From assembly GCA_900317305.1 (NCBI GenBank), contig ONGG01000035.1, positions 1 through 35,396 of the forward strand: a stretch of DNA of 35,396 bases, given 5' to 3'. The notes under the pieces are model-generated. The model ran no database searches and was not told the origin of the DNA. It saw nothing but the letters and a program-made list of their open reading frames with translations. Both the position numbers and the translations under genes were made by a program. The DNA comes from an uncultured Prevotellaceae bacterium (lineage in GTDB: Bacteria; Bacteroidota; Bacteroidia; Bacteroidales; Bacteroidaceae). Below, piece after piece: positions 7,355-16,445 of this stretch (its first letter is position 1; every line of letters starts with the position of its first letter).

Positions 7355-9919
7355 TTATTTGATCTTGGTTACTAAACGCTTCATGTTGGGGTCGGCACTC
7401 GAGTTGCCCACCATTACCTCGTAGCGACCGGGAAGCACCCGCATGGTGTTGGTCTGACTGTCCCAAACCTCGAAGCGCTCACGGGGCATCTCGATGGTCA
7501 CTTGCCTCGATTCACCTGGTGCAAGCGATACTTTAGCGTATCCACGCAAGGTCTTGATTGGGCCATCGTTGTCGCCAATTCGCTTAATATATACTTGAAC
7601 AGTTTCGCTGCCTTGACAATGGCCTGTGTTGGTGACATTCACTGTCAGTAGGCCTTTCTTCAACTTGGGCTTGGCGATATCGAAGGTGGTGTAGCTCAGT
7701 CCATGACCGAAGGCAAACAAAGCGTCGCCCTTGAAGTAGCGGTAGGTGCGGCCTGCCATGCGGTAGTCGAGGAAATCGGGTAACTGGCCCACGTTGCGGT
7801 AGAAGGTGATGGGCAGTTTGCCACTGGGGTTGTAGTCACCGAAGAGTACGTCGGCCACGGCCTGACCTCCCGACTCTCCAGGATACCAGGCCTGAAGGAT
7901 GGCGTCGGTGGTTCGCGTCTCTGGCTCTAGGGCGATGGCACTGCCCGAGCAGTTCACAAGCACCACTTTCTTGCCTGCGGCATGGAGGGCGGCGATGACC
8001 TTGCGCTGCGCCTCGGGCAGTTCAATGTCGGTGCGGTCGCCTCCCTTGAAGCCTGGGGCATCGACTTTCATCTCCTCTCCTTCTAGTCGGGGTGAGATGC
8101 CACCCACGAAAATCACCGTCTCGCAGTCTTTGGCCTCGGCCACCACCTGGTCCATGGTGGGAGTGAGTGGATGGATGATGTCGAAATAAAGGGCGGCCAT
8201 GTCCTTGCTCTGCTGATAGTCGAGTTGGAGGGTGTAGCGTTCGCCGGCTTTTACCTGCATTTTCCGTTCGGCTGCTTGGATGCGGTCACGACCGCTCCAT
8301 ACATTCACCAAGGTGTCGCCATTGATGATGAGGCGGGCACAATCGTCGAACTTCAGTCTGAAAGTCACCTCCTCGTCGTGTGTGGGGCAGAATGTGCCCT
8401 CGTAACGGGCACTGAAGTCCTCGAGTGATACGCCGGGGGCGAAGACGGTGTTGCCGCCATTGCTTAGGTTGACGGGCTCCGAGTAGGTGGCAATGGCAGC
8501 GTGCGACCCCTCAAACTTCTTGTTGTTGAAATAGGTGGCACGTAGGCCTCTCTGGCCATCGGGTGTGACGATGTCGCCGAAACGGCTCTCATCTACCGTG
8601 TTTTTCGTCAGGTCGCAGGCTGCATAGTATTTCACCTGGCCCACTTTTTCCCTGATGCCTTCCAGGATAGTGACATTGCTGGTGGGATAGCCAGAGTAGT
8701 TGGCCCACTGCATCACCGAGTCGTTGGCATTGGGACCCATCACCATCACCCGGCTGTCTTTCTTCAACGGGAGCACACCATTGTTGTGCAACAGTGTCAT
8801 CGACTCGCGGGCCATATCGAGGGCAAGGCGCTTGTGCGACGGACTGGCAATCACGCTCGCGGGCATTTTCTGCCAGTCGACAAGGCTCTCCGAGTCGAAG
8901 TCTCCCAACTCGAAGCGGGCTTTCAACAGGCGCTTCAGACTCACGTCAATCTCGGCCTCGGTAATCTCGCCGGCTGCCACAGCCTCGGGAAGCGTGCGGT
9001 AGTTGCTTCCACACTCCACGTCGGTACCAGTGCGCACGGCTAGGGCAGAGGCCGCATGGGCATTGGCCGACACGCCATGGCGGCCGGGCTTCCAGAAATC
9101 GTCGATGCCGCCGCAGTCGCTGGTCACAATGCCGTCGAATCCCCACTCGTCGCGAAGGATACGTTGCAGGTAGCGGGAGTTGCCACAGCAGGGTTCTCCG
9201 TCGATGCGCTGGTAGGCACACATGATCTCGCCCACATGGCCTTCCTGGACGAGTTGCTTGAAGGCGGGCAGGTAAGTTTCCCATAGGTCGCGCTCAGGCA
9301 GCGACTCCACGTTGAACACATGGCGGTTCCACTCCGGACCGCTGTGTACGGCAAAGTGCTTGGCGCAGGCCAGCAGCTTGCGGTAGCGGTGTGAGCCGTC
9401 TCCCTGAAGGCCTCGCACGACGGCCAGTCCCATGCGCCCGGTGAGGTAGGGGTCCTCGCCATAGGTCTCCTGACCACGGCCCCAACGGGGGTCGCGGAAG
9501 ATGTTGATGTTGGGCGTCCAGAACGACAAACTCTGGTAGCGCTTGATCTCGCCGGTACGCCGGGCGAGGTTGTTCTTGGCGCGGGCCTCGTCGCTGGCGG
9601 CATCGAAGACTTTGAACAGCAGGTCGTCGTCAAACGAGGCAGCCATGCCTATCGTTGAGGGGAAGACAGTGGCGAAACCATTGCGGGCCACACCATGGAG
9701 CGCCTCATTCCACCAGTCGAACTGGGGGATGCCCAGGCGTGGGATGGCCTTCGACGAACTCATCATCAGCGTGGCCTTCTCTTTGAGAGTGAGGCGGCTG
9801 CACAGGTCGGCGGCGCGCTCCTCGGCACTGAGCGAGGCATTTTGGTAGGGGAAGGGTTGTGCACAGAGTGTGTGGATGCCAAGCAGGAGGGCAAAGGAAA
9901 GTAAGATAGGCTTTTTCAT
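7355..9919 (-). CDS. Glycoside hydrolase family 3 with PA14 insert, probable beta-xylosidase/beta-glucosidase
   Basis: An 854-aa exported glycosidase with a signal peptide (about 1-20). The GH3 N-terminal barrel carries the KHFAVHSGPE motif (188-196) and the nucleophile D268 in VTSDCGGIDDF. The second GH3 domain is split by a PA14 module (about 459-590), after which LEGEEMKVD (E613/E615/E616) is a candidate acid/base region. A fibronectin-III-like domain (about 760-840) ends the protein. The pattern resembles the PA14-containing Xyl3A-type enzymes of Prevotella and Bacteroides, which remove terminal xylose or glucose from plant oligosaccharides; exact specificity cannot be read here. It has its own promoter. 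No SusC/SusD or other CAZyme gene is nearby. Confidence 0.93.
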   Translation of the reverse strand: MKKPILLSFALLLGIHTLCAQPFPYQNASLSAEERAADLCSRLTLKEKATLMMSSSKAIPRLGIPQFDWWNEALHGVARNGFATVFPSTIGMAASFDDDLLFKVFDAASDEARAKNNLARRTGEIKRYQSLSFWTPNINIFRDPRWGRGQETYGEDPYLTGRMGLAVVRGLQGDGSHRYRKLLACAKHFAVHSGPEWNRHVFNVESLPERDLWETYLPAFKQLVQEGHVGEIMCAYQRIDGEPCCGNSRYLQRILRDEWGFDGIVTSDCGGIDDFWKPGRHGVSANAHAASALAVRTGTDVECGSNYRTLPEAVAAGEITEAEIDVSLKRLLKARFELGDFDSESLVDWQKMPASVIASPSHKRLALDMARESMTLLHNNGVLPLKKDSRVMVMGPNANDSVMQWANYSGYPTSNVTILEGIREKVGQVKYYAACDLTKNTVDESRFGDIVTPDGQRGLRATYFNNKKFEGSHAAIATYSEPVNLSNGGNTVFAPGVSLEDFSARYEGTFCPTHDEEVTFRLKFDDCARLIINGDTLVNVWSGRDRIQAAERKMQVKAGERYTLQLDYQQSKDMAALYFDIIHPLTPTMDQVVAEAKDCETVIFVGGISPRLEGEEMKVDAPGFKGGDRTDIELPEAQRKVIAALHAAGKKVVLVNCSGSAIALEPETRTTDAILQAWYPGESGGQAVADVLFGDYNPSGKLPITFYRNVGQLPDFLDYRMAGRTYRYFKGDALFAFGHGLSYTTFDIAKPKLKKGLLTVNVTNTGHCQGSETVQVYIKRIGDNDGPIKTLRGYAKVSLAPGESRQVTIEMPRERFEVWDSQTNTMRVLPGRYEVMVGNSSADPNMKRLVTKIK

Positions 9920-9938
9920 TGTAGAGTAGTATTTGCCA

Positions 9939-9970
9939 CAAATATAGCGATATTTCGCGAGACAGGCAAA
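9939..9970 (-). promoter_or_regulatory. Promoter of the GH3 gene
   Basis: TTTG (9970-9967), a 20-bp spacer and TATATTTG (9946-9939) on the minus strand match the consensus exactly. The leader is about 15 nt. Confidence 0.75.
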
Positions 9971-9984
9971 TTTTTGAAAGAATA

Positions 9985-10014
9985 AATGGCGCAGTGCCGG
10001 AGCACCGCGCCATT
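9985..10014 (-). terminator. Probable terminator of the decarboxylase operon
   Basis: An 8-bp perfect stem (AATGGCGC with GCGCCATT) encloses a 14-nt GC-rich loop, 32 bp beyond the beta-subunit stop. The following tract on the minus strand (TATTCTTTCAAAAA) is only moderately T-rich, so efficiency is uncertain. Confidence 0.55.
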
Positions 10015-10046
10015 GAGAAAGTGGTATGGTTGTGGTTTGTTTGTGC

Positions 10047-11204
10047 TTAGCTGAAGAATCCGAGCAACGTACCGGCTGCCACGGCCGAGCCGATCACGCC
10101 GGCCACGTTCGGACCCATGGCGTGCATGAGCAGGAAGTTGTGGCGGTCGTACTCCAGACCGAGGTTGTTGGAGATGCGCGCACTCATAGGTACGGCACTC
10201 ACACCGGCATTACCGATGAGCGGATTGATCTTCTTGTCGGCCGGGAGGAAGAGGTTCATCGCTTTCACGAACAGCACGCCGCTGGCACTGGCGATGATGA
10301 ACGCCATGGCACCGAGCACGAAGATCTTGATGGTATTGAGCGTGAGGAACTCGCTGGCCTGGGTGGAACAGCCTACGGTGAGGCCGAGGAGAACCACGAC
10401 CACATCGCTGAGGGCACTGCCGGCGGTTTTGGCCAGACGGGTGGTCTTGCCACTCTCTTTCAGCAGGTTGCCGAAGAAGAGCATACCAAGCAGTGGGAGG
10501 CCAGAGGGCACGAGGAACGTGGTGAGCAGAAGTCCGATGATGGGGAAGAGGATGCGCTCGGTCTGACTCACGTGGCGGGCGGGCTTCATGTGGATCACGC
10601 GCTCTTTCTTCGTGGTGAGCAGGCGCATCAACGGGGGCTGGATTACCGGCACCAACGCCATGTACGAATAGGCGCACACGGCAATGGCACCCATCAGGTT
10701 CGGACAGAGCTTCGACGACAGGAAGATGGCGGTAGGACCGTCGGCACCACCGATGATGGCAATACCGGCAGCCTGGTTGGGCTCAAAGCCAAGGGCCAAA
10801 GCCACCATGTAGGCACCGAAGATACCAAACTGTGCCGCAGCACCGATGAGCACCAACTTCGGGTTGCTGATGAGTGCCGAGAAGTCGGTCAATGCCCCGA
10901 TGCCAAGGAATACCAACGGAGGATACCAGCCTTGACGCACACCTTGGTAGAAGATATTCAAGACGGAGTTGTCTTCGTAAAGACCGATCTCCAGACCGGC
11001 GTCGGCACGGAAGGGGATATTGCCCAAGATGATACCCAGACCGATGGGGACCAGGAGCAGAGGCTCGAAGTCTTTGCGGATAGCCAGCCAGATGAAGATG
11101 CCGCCCACCACAATCATGATGAGGTTGGGCAGCGTGGCATTGGCAAAACCCGTATACGACAGGAAATCGAAAAATTTTGATGTGATAAAATCCAAGAATC
11201 CCAT
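10047..11204 (-). CDS. Na+-translocating decarboxylase beta subunit (OadB/MmdB/GcdB family)
   Basis: A 385-aa polytopic membrane protein of the carboxybiotin decarboxylase beta-subunit family. It decarboxylates carboxybiotin and couples this to Na+ export. The hallmark IIGGADGPTAIFLSSKL lies at 150-166, with D155 matching the conserved Asp of the ion pathway; NAGVSAVPMSARIS near the C-terminus is also characteristic. It is the last gene of a minus-strand run, 4 bp after the biotin carrier gene. Sequence alone does not separate oxaloacetate, methylmalonyl-CoA and glutaconyl-CoA decarboxylases. The divergent methylmalonyl-CoA mutase genes favour methylmalonyl-CoA decarboxylase. Confidence 0.93.
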   Translation of the reverse strand: MGFLDFITSKFFDFLSYTGFANATLPNLIMIVVGGIFIWLAIRKDFEPLLLVPIGLGIILGNIPFRADAGLEIGLYEDNSVLNIFYQGVRQGWYPPLVFLGIGALTDFSALISNPKLVLIGAAAQFGIFGAYMVALALGFEPNQAAGIAIIGGADGPTAIFLSSKLCPNLMGAIAVCAYSYMALVPVIQPPLMRLLTTKKERVIHMKPARHVSQTERILFPIIGLLLTTFLVPSGLPLLGMLFFGNLLKESGKTTRLAKTAGSALSDVVVVLLGLTVGCSTQASEFLTLNTIKIFVLGAMAFIIASASGVLFVKAMNLFLPADKKINPLIGNAGVSAVPMSARISNNLGLEYDRHNFLLMHAMGPNVAGVIGSAVAAGTLLGFFS

Positions 11205-11208
11205 AGCG

Positions 11209-11658
11209 CTATCCGATTGTTATCAGGGTGGCACCCTCCATCACGGTGTCGCCACGGGTTACTAATACAGAGGTCACCTTGCCATCGTGGTCGGCCTCGA
11301 TGTTGTTCTGCATCTTCATGGCCTCGAGCACCACCACGGTATCGCCGTTCTTCACTGTGTCGCCCACACTCACCTTCACCTCGGTGATGGTACCGGGTAG
11401 CGGGGCAATGATCTTCGTGCCGGGACCTGCAGCCATCTGGGGCTTGGCGGCAGACTCCTCCTTGGCGGCGGGAGCGGCGGCAGGGGCGGGAGCGGCGACT
11501 GGGGTCACCTTCTTCGGATGGGGATGCTTGGTCACGGCATGGGCCATCTCTACCTCGATGGGCTTGCCATTGACAATCACTTTGGCAACGTTGCCTTCAA
11601 TGTCTTCTATCTCTACGGTGTAGTCGATACCATCGACTTTATATTGATACTTGTTCAT
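11209..11658 (-). CDS. Biotin carboxyl carrier subunit of the decarboxylase
   Basis: A 149-aa carrier. The N-terminal ~45 residues form the small domain usual before Bacteroidota decarboxylase carriers. A flexible Pro/Ala linker (about 50-75) follows, and then a biotinyl domain (about 80-149) with the EAMKMQN attachment site; K115 would carry biotin. It shuttles the carboxyl group from the carboxyltransferase to the membrane beta subunit encoded 4 bp downstream. The carboxyltransferase (alpha, mmdA-like) subunit is not encoded in this window. A lipoyl domain is unlikely given the AMKM motif. Confidence 0.93.
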   Translation of the reverse strand: MNKYQYKVDGIDYTVEIEDIEGNVAKVIVNGKPIEVEMAHAVTKHPHPKKVTPVAAPAPAAAPAAKEESAAKPQMAAGPGTKIIAPLPGTITEVKVSVGDTVKNGDTVVVLEAMKMQNNIEADHDGKVTSVLVTRGDTVMEGATLITIG

Positions 11659-11677
11659 TTTCTCCTATGCTTGGTTA

Positions 11678-12619
11678 TTAGATTCTTGTCCATTTCGTGA
11701 ATTTGGGAATGAGGGTAATCACGCCACTCTCGGTGTCGTGGGTGTCGTCGAGATACTCCTTCAGGGCCATGGCAACGACGGCCATCAGCACCTCGGGATC
11801 TTCGTCACGCCGCTTCGTCACCACGCCGGGGAACGCGCGCTCGTCTTCTTCCTCCATACTGATTTTGCTCAGAATGCGCTCCCTGTGAGCACGTTTGGCA
11901 CTCTGGCGCTTCCGTTCCTGCCTGCTGCGCATTAACTTGCCAAAAAGGGTGAAGAAAACCCACAACAGGGCAAGACAGGTGAACACGATGCCCATCGAGA
12001 GCAATGTGATACCGAAACCATGTGGGTCGTCGCGCTTGATCTGCGACACCTTGCTTTCAGTCACGTTGATGTAGTTCTCGATTCCCGGGGTCACGGCATC
12101 CACGGCCTTCACCTCCCATATGTCCGAGCCGTCTTTCTGGCGGGCATACGAGGTGTTGGCATTCAAGGTCGTGGGGATGGTGACAGAGTCTACCAGGTCC
12201 ACGCCATTGCCTTCAAAAAGACCAATCCATACCTTGCCCTCGCTGGGCATGACCGAAGTGAGGTGGGTAGAACCTTTGGCGGGATGGCTGTTCAGGTACA
12301 AGAGCAAATGTTGACGGCCCGACAGGTTGGTGCGGACCTCATTGTTGGGAATGATGCTCATCTTCGACACGCGCTCCGGAACGGTCAGAGACTTGTTGAG
12401 CACAGCCGTATCGGTGGTGATGTACATCCCACGTACATTGAATGTGGAGAACGACGTGTTGGCCAACTCTATCCAGGCCAGGTGCTCGCCATACTCATCC
12501 ACAATGCTCGAGGTATTGTTCGTCATCACCTCGTTGATCTTGATGTTCTTGGCTCCCTGACCGAACACCACGAGGCTACACAACGCCAATACGGCAGTTA
12601 GTGAATACTTCTTTTTCAT
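11678..12619 (-). CDS. Lamin-tail domain/OadG fusion (decarboxylase gamma subunit)
   Basis: A 313-aa protein with a signal peptide (about 1-22) and a secreted beta-rich region (about 25-185) that resembles a lamin-tail domain (KINEVMTNN, EHLAWIELANTS, NVRGMYITTD). A single transmembrane helix follows at about 201-228, then a basic cytoplasmic tail ending in an OadG-like segment (PEVLMAVVAMALKEYLDD). OadG subunits anchor and assemble Na+-pumping decarboxylases (family knowledge). Here the usual short periplasmic end is replaced by an extracytoplasmic domain. It is 19 bp upstream of the biotin carrier gene and clearly part of the same unit. The role of the lamin-tail part is unknown. Confidence 0.82.
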   Translation of the reverse strand: MKKKYSLTAVLALCSLVVFGQGAKNIKINEVMTNNTSSIVDEYGEHLAWIELANTSFSTFNVRGMYITTDTAVLNKSLTVPERVSKMSIIPNNEVRTNLSGRQHLLLYLNSHPAKGSTHLTSVMPSEGKVWIGLFEGNGVDLVDSVTIPTTLNANTSYARQKDGSDIWEVKAVDAVTPGIENYINVTESKVSQIKRDDPHGFGITLLSMGIVFTCLALLWVFFTLFGKLMRSRQERKRQSAKRAHRERILSKISMEEEDERAFPGVVTKRRDEDPEVLMAVVAMALKEYLDDTHDTESGVITLIPKFTKWTRI

Positions 12620-12656
12620 CGAAATGTATTATATTTGATAGATTGTTGATGTCTTG

Positions 12657-14348
12657 CTAGCCACAGAAGAAGAGCACCAGAATCTGCGCGGTGAGAATGC
12701 GCAGGAACATGCTCAGTGGGTAGACAGTGGAATAGCCTACGCCAGGTGCCTCACGACTGCAAATCTGGTTGGCATAGGCCAAGGCGGGTGGGTCGGTGTA
12801 GGCACCGGCCAGCATACCGATAATCGTGAAGTAGTTGAACTTGTAGACCAACTTGGCTATCGTGCCGATAATCAGGATGGGCAGCACGGTGATCAGCACA
12901 CCTGTGTAGACATATTTCAGACCATCGCCCGACACCACGGTGTCCCAGAATCCGGCACCGGCCTTGATGCCCACACTGGCTAGGAACAGCACCAAGCCTA
13001 TCTCGCGCAGCATCATGTTGGCACTGGTGGTGGTGTAGGTCACCAACTTCACACGGTATCCGAATCGGCCGATGAGGATGGCGATGATGAGTGGACCACC
13101 GGCCAGACCCAGTTTCATGGGCACTGGCATGCCGGGGATGGCAATGGGCAGGCTGCCGAAGATGATGCCAAGCATCACGCCAATGAAGATGGTGGCGATG
13201 TTGGGCGCGTTCAGGCGCTTCACCGAATTGCCCATCATCTCGGCCACGCGGTTCACGTTGTCCTCCGGACCCACCACCATAATGCGGTCGCCCACATGGA
13301 AGTGGTGGTTGCGGCCGGCAAAGAGGTCGAGGCCGTGACGTGTGATGCGCGTTACGTTCACGCCATACACGCTCGAGAAATGCATCTTGCCCAAGGTCTT
13401 GCCGTTCATGCGCGGACTGGTCACCACGATGCGGCGCGACACCATCGGCTGCTGTTGCTCGTTCTCCTCTTTCCACTCACTTTCCAGTTCCGGACCTATG
13501 AAAGCCTTGATGGGCTCGGCGTCGGCCTCGGCACACACGATAAGCAACTCGTCGTTGATCTCGAAAATCGTATTGCGGTTGGGAATGCCCACCTGACCAT
13601 TGTGCAGGATGCGCGAACATACGAAGTCGCGGTTCAGAAACTCGCTGATCTGCATCAGCGTACGCCCAGCCAGGTAGGAGTTGGCCACACGCAAGTGCAT
13701 CTTGTAGGGCTTGGCATGGGGATTCTCGGCCTCCAGGGCTTCCAATTTGGATTCCTCGTCTTCCAAGCGGCAATGGGTGATGTAGCGGACAGCGACAGAG
13801 GCCAGGATGATGCCGGTGACACCAAGCGGGTAGGCGCAGGCATAACCCGAGGCAATCTGCGGGGCTCCCTCGGCGAATACGGTACTCAGGGCCTCGGTGG
13901 CGGCACCCAGACCTGGAGTGTTGGTCACGGCTCCATAGAGCGTACCAATCATCATCGGCAGGTTCGACGGGTTGGAGGTGTCGAAAAACAGGTAGTAGCA
14001 GCCAAACATCACCAGGATGTTGAGCAGGATGACTCCGGTGGATAGTCCGTTGAGGGTGATGCCGTCTTTCTTGAAACTCTCAAAGAAGCCGGGACCCACC
14101 TGCAGACCAATCATGAACACGAAGAGTATCAGACCAAAATCCTGCAGAAAATTCAATATTTCGATTGGCGCGGTGAAATGGATGTGACCAGCCAGGATGC
14201 CGGCGAAAAGAACGAATGTGACACCCAGGGAGATGCCAAAAAACTTAATCTTGCCCAGATACACACCCAGCGCTATCACGCAGGCATAGAGCAGCACCGT
14301 ATGGGCGATAGAGTCAGTTTCGGTAAAAAGATGAATTAGCCAATCCAT
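12657..14348 (-). CDS. AAE-family (AspT/YidE/SucE-like) transporter with two RCK_C domains
   Basis: A 563-aa inner-membrane exchanger built as two related membrane halves (about 15-190 and 385-560) around two cytoplasmic RCK_C/TrkA-C domains (about 217-287 and 302-372). The repeated signature appears in each half: [12 protein letters not shown] (139-150) and [12 protein letters not shown] (515-526). The family includes aspartate:alanine exchanger AspT and the succinate exporter SucE1 of Corynebacterium (established knowledge). Here it heads the decarboxylase gene run (37-bp gap) and is divergent from methylmalonyl-CoA mutase, so dicarboxylate, especially succinate, export is an attractive inference. 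Substrate cannot be deduced from sequence. Confidence 0.88.
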   Translation of the reverse strand: MDWLIHLFTETDSIAHTVLLYACVIALGVYLGKIKFFGISLGVTFVLFAGILAGHIHFTAPIEILNFLQDFGLILFVFMIGLQVGPGFFESFKKDGITLNGLSTGVILLNILVMFGCYYLFFDTSNPSNLPMMIGTLYGAVTNTPGLGAATEALSTVFAEGAPQIASGYACAYPLGVTGIILASVAVRYITHCRLEDEESKLEALEAENPHAKPYKMHLRVANSYLAGRTLMQISEFLNRDFVCSRILHNGQVGIPNRNTIFEINDELLIVCAEADAEPIKAFIGPELESEWKEENEQQQPMVSRRIVVTSPRMNGKTLGKMHFSSVYGVNVTRITRHGLDLFAGRNHHFHVGDRIMVVGPEDNVNRVAEMMGNSVKRLNAPNIATIFIGVMLGIIFGSLPIAIPGMPVPMKLGLAGGPLIIAILIGRFGYRVKLVTYTTTSANMMLREIGLVLFLASVGIKAGAGFWDTVVSGDGLKYVYTGVLITVLPILIIGTIAKLVYKFNYFTIIGMLAGAYTDPPALAYANQICSREAPGVGYSTVYPLSMFLRILTAQILVLFFCG

Positions 14349-14377
14349 TTCAATAAAAGCAATTTTCGTTCAAGGTG

Positions 14378-14385
14378 CAAAATTA
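14378..14385 (-). promoter_or_regulatory. -7 element of the transporter/decarboxylase operon
   Basis: TAATTTTG on the minus strand fits TAnnTTTG and lies 30 bp from the ATG. No TTTG occurs at 19-21 bp upstream; that position is occupied by the left arm of the inverted repeat at 14390-14425, which may mean regulated recognition. Confidence 0.5.
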
Positions 14386-14389
14386 CTCA

Positions 14390-14425
14390 TTTTATTGCGC
14401 AAAAAATAATTTTTGTGCAATAAAA
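14390..14425. promoter_or_regulatory. 16-bp inverted repeat in the divergent promoter region
   Basis: TTTTATTGCGCAAAAA (14390-14405) and TTTTTGTGCAATAAAA (14410-14425) are reverse complements at 15 of 16 positions around a 4-nt centre (ATAA). It lies between two divergent genes, so it is not a terminator for either; a regulator-binding site is more likely. It overlaps the -33 region of the leftward promoter and ends about 60 bp before the rightward one. Confidence 0.65.
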
Positions 14426-14486
14426 TCTAGGCCATAGAACAAGATTTTGAATTTTTCACGTTTAAATATTAAATTATCCGAATTTC

Positions 14487-14518
14487 TTTCCATATGTCGC
14501 AAAAAACCATTATCTTTG
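14487..14518 (+). promoter_or_regulatory. Promoter of mutA-mutB
   Basis: A -7 box TATCTTTG (14511-14518) matches the consensus, with TTTC (14487-14490) as a one-mismatch -33 element at a 20-bp spacing. The leader is about 60 nt and A/T-rich before the ATG at 14586. Confidence 0.65.
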
Positions 14519-14585
14519 CACGATGATTTAAGGCCCTTTTCTTAAACCTTAATTACTTTTCAACTTATATAATAAACATTTCGCT

Positions 14586-16433
14586 ATGTCAAACAACAAG
14601 GAAAGACTCTTTACCGAGTTTCAGGCTCCCACCACTCAAGAATGGCTCGACAAAATCCAGGTCGATCTCAAAGGGGCAGATTTCAACAAGAGACTCGTAT
14701 GGAGAACCAATGAAGGTTTCAACGTGCAGCCTTTCTACCGCAGGGAAGATGTGCTGAAACTGAAAACACCAGAGGCTTTGCCCGGAGAATTCCCCTTCGT
14801 CCGTGGTAACAAGAAAGACAACAATGAATGGTATGTGCGCCAGAACATCCTCGCCGAGGATGCTGCCGCTGCCAACGCCAAAGCCCTGGATGTCCTCAAC
14901 AAGGGCATCGACTCTCTGGGATTCAAAATCCCTGGCGAAAAGGTGAGCGAGGAGTTCATCGACACCTTATTAAATAATATTGAGTGCGAGTATATCGAAC
15001 TCAATGTTACTACTTGCAAGCGCCATACCCTCGAACTCGCAGAGATCCTGAAAGCCTATTTCGAGAAAAAAGGATACGACAAGGCTAAACTCGTGGGCAG
15101 CATCGATTTCGACCCCATCGAGAAAATCGTCATGAAGGGTAAGGATGTCACTCCGCTGCTCGATGTCACCGCCCGTCTGGTGGAGGCCTTCAAGGACTAT
15201 CCTCAGTTCCGCTGTGTCACGGTCAACTCTGAGGCGCTCAACAATGCCGGTGCTTATATCGTTCAGGAACTGGGCTATGCCCTGGCCTGGGGTAACGAGT
15301 ATCTGCAGTTGCTTACCGAGTCTGGCATCGATGCCGACCTTGCCGCTTCGAAGATTAAGTTCAATATGGGCGTGAGCGAGAACTACTTCATGGAATTGGC
15401 CAAGTTCCGCGCCGCTCGCATGCTCTGGGCACAGATCGTGAAGCAGTATGAGCCCAAGTGCGACGAGTCATGCAAGATGGTGGTCAACGCCACTACCTCG
15501 AAATACAACCAGACACTTTTCGACAGCTATGTCAACTTGCTCCGCTCGCAGACCGAGGCCATGAGTGCTGCTCTCGCCGGCATCCACTCCATGGTGGTCA
15601 CACCGTTCGACGCTCCCTATGAGCAGCCCAACGATTTCTCGGAGCGCATAGCACGCAACCAACAGCTCCTGCTCAAGGAGGAGTGCCATTTCGGGGCCGT
15701 GGTCGATCCGGGTGCTGGCTCCTACTATATCGAGCATCTCACCGACAGCCTCGCTGTCGAGGGTTGGAAAATCTTCCTCCAGGTAGAGGAGGATGGCGGA
15801 TTCCTGGCTGCTGCCAAGGATGGCAAGGTGCAGGATGTCATCAACGCCACCAACGTGAAGCGCCATGGCGACGCCGCCAAGCGCAAGGAGTTCATCCTCG
15901 GTACCAACCAGTTCCCCAACTTCACCGAGGTGTCCGACGGCAAGACCGCACGTCAGTGCGCATGCTGCTGCCAAGAGGAGCAGACCGACTTCAAGGCCGT
16001 GAAAGCCACCCGTCTGGCTGCCGACTTCGAGGATCTCCGCATCCATACCGAGAACACCCGTGTGCCCGTGGCCTTCATGCTTACCATCGGCAACCTGGCC
16101 ATGCGCCAGGCACGTGCTCAGTTCTCTTGCAACTTCCTGGCTTGCGCCGGATACAAAGTGGTCGACAACCTCGGCTTTAAGACCGTAGAAGAAGGTGTCG
16201 ACGCTGCTCTCAAGGCCAATGCCGATATCGTGGTCATCTGCTCGAGCGATGACGAATACGCCGAGTATGCCATCCCCGCATTCAAGTATCTCGACAACCG
16301 CGCCATGTTTGTCGTGGCAGGTGCTCCCGCTTGCATGGAAGACCTCAAGGCCGCAGGCATAGAGAATTTCATCCATGTGCGCTGCAATGTGCTGGATACA
16401 CTTCGTGAATACAATGCCAAGTTGGGAATTTAA
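14586..16433 (+). CDS. mutA: Methylmalonyl-CoA mutase small (beta) subunit
   Basis: A 615-aa small subunit of the B12-dependent mutase that interconverts succinyl-CoA and methylmalonyl-CoA. The N-terminal TIM-barrel part aligns with the mutase fold (for example TTQEWLDKIQVDLKGADF, ARMLWAQIVKQYEPK and DPGAGSYYIEHLTD). The C-terminal flavodoxin-like part lacks the DxHxxG cobalamin-binding motif, as expected for the non-catalytic subunit. A Cys-rich CACCCQEEQ segment lies just before that domain. The large subunit starts 12 bp downstream. With the divergent decarboxylase/transporter block it indicates a succinate-to-propionate or reverse pathway. The epimerase gene is not in the window. Confidence 0.95.
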   Translation: MSNNKERLFTEFQAPTTQEWLDKIQVDLKGADFNKRLVWRTNEGFNVQPFYRREDVLKLKTPEALPGEFPFVRGNKKDNNEWYVRQNILAEDAAAANAKALDVLNKGIDSLGFKIPGEKVSEEFIDTLLNNIECEYIELNVTTCKRHTLELAEILKAYFEKKGYDKAKLVGSIDFDPIEKIVMKGKDVTPLLDVTARLVEAFKDYPQFRCVTVNSEALNNAGAYIVQELGYALAWGNEYLQLLTESGIDADLAASKIKFNMGVSENYFMELAKFRAARMLWAQIVKQYEPKCDESCKMVVNATTSKYNQTLFDSYVNLLRSQTEAMSAALAGIHSMVVTPFDAPYEQPNDFSERIARNQQLLLKEECHFGAVVDPGAGSYYIEHLTDSLAVEGWKIFLQVEEDGGFLAAAKDGKVQDVINATNVKRHGDAAKRKEFILGTNQFPNFTEVSDGKTARQCACCCQEEQTDFKAVKATRLAADFEDLRIHTENTRVPVAFMLTIGNLAMRQARAQFSCNFLACAGYKVVDNLGFKTVEEGVDAALKANADIVVICSSDDEYAEYAIPAFKYLDNRAMFVVAGAPACMEDLKAAGIENFIHVRCNVLDTLREYNAKLGI

Positions 16434-16445
16434 ATCGCTAAAGTC

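Noticed and set aside
7355-9919. GH3 gene as part of a polysaccharide utilisation locus
   Set aside because: There is no SusC/SusD pair, hybrid two-component regulator or other CAZyme gene beside it; it has its own promoter and unrelated neighbours.
14390-14425. Inverted repeat as a transcription terminator
   Set aside because: It lies between divergent genes, so no transcript would end there, and the stem is A/T-rich.
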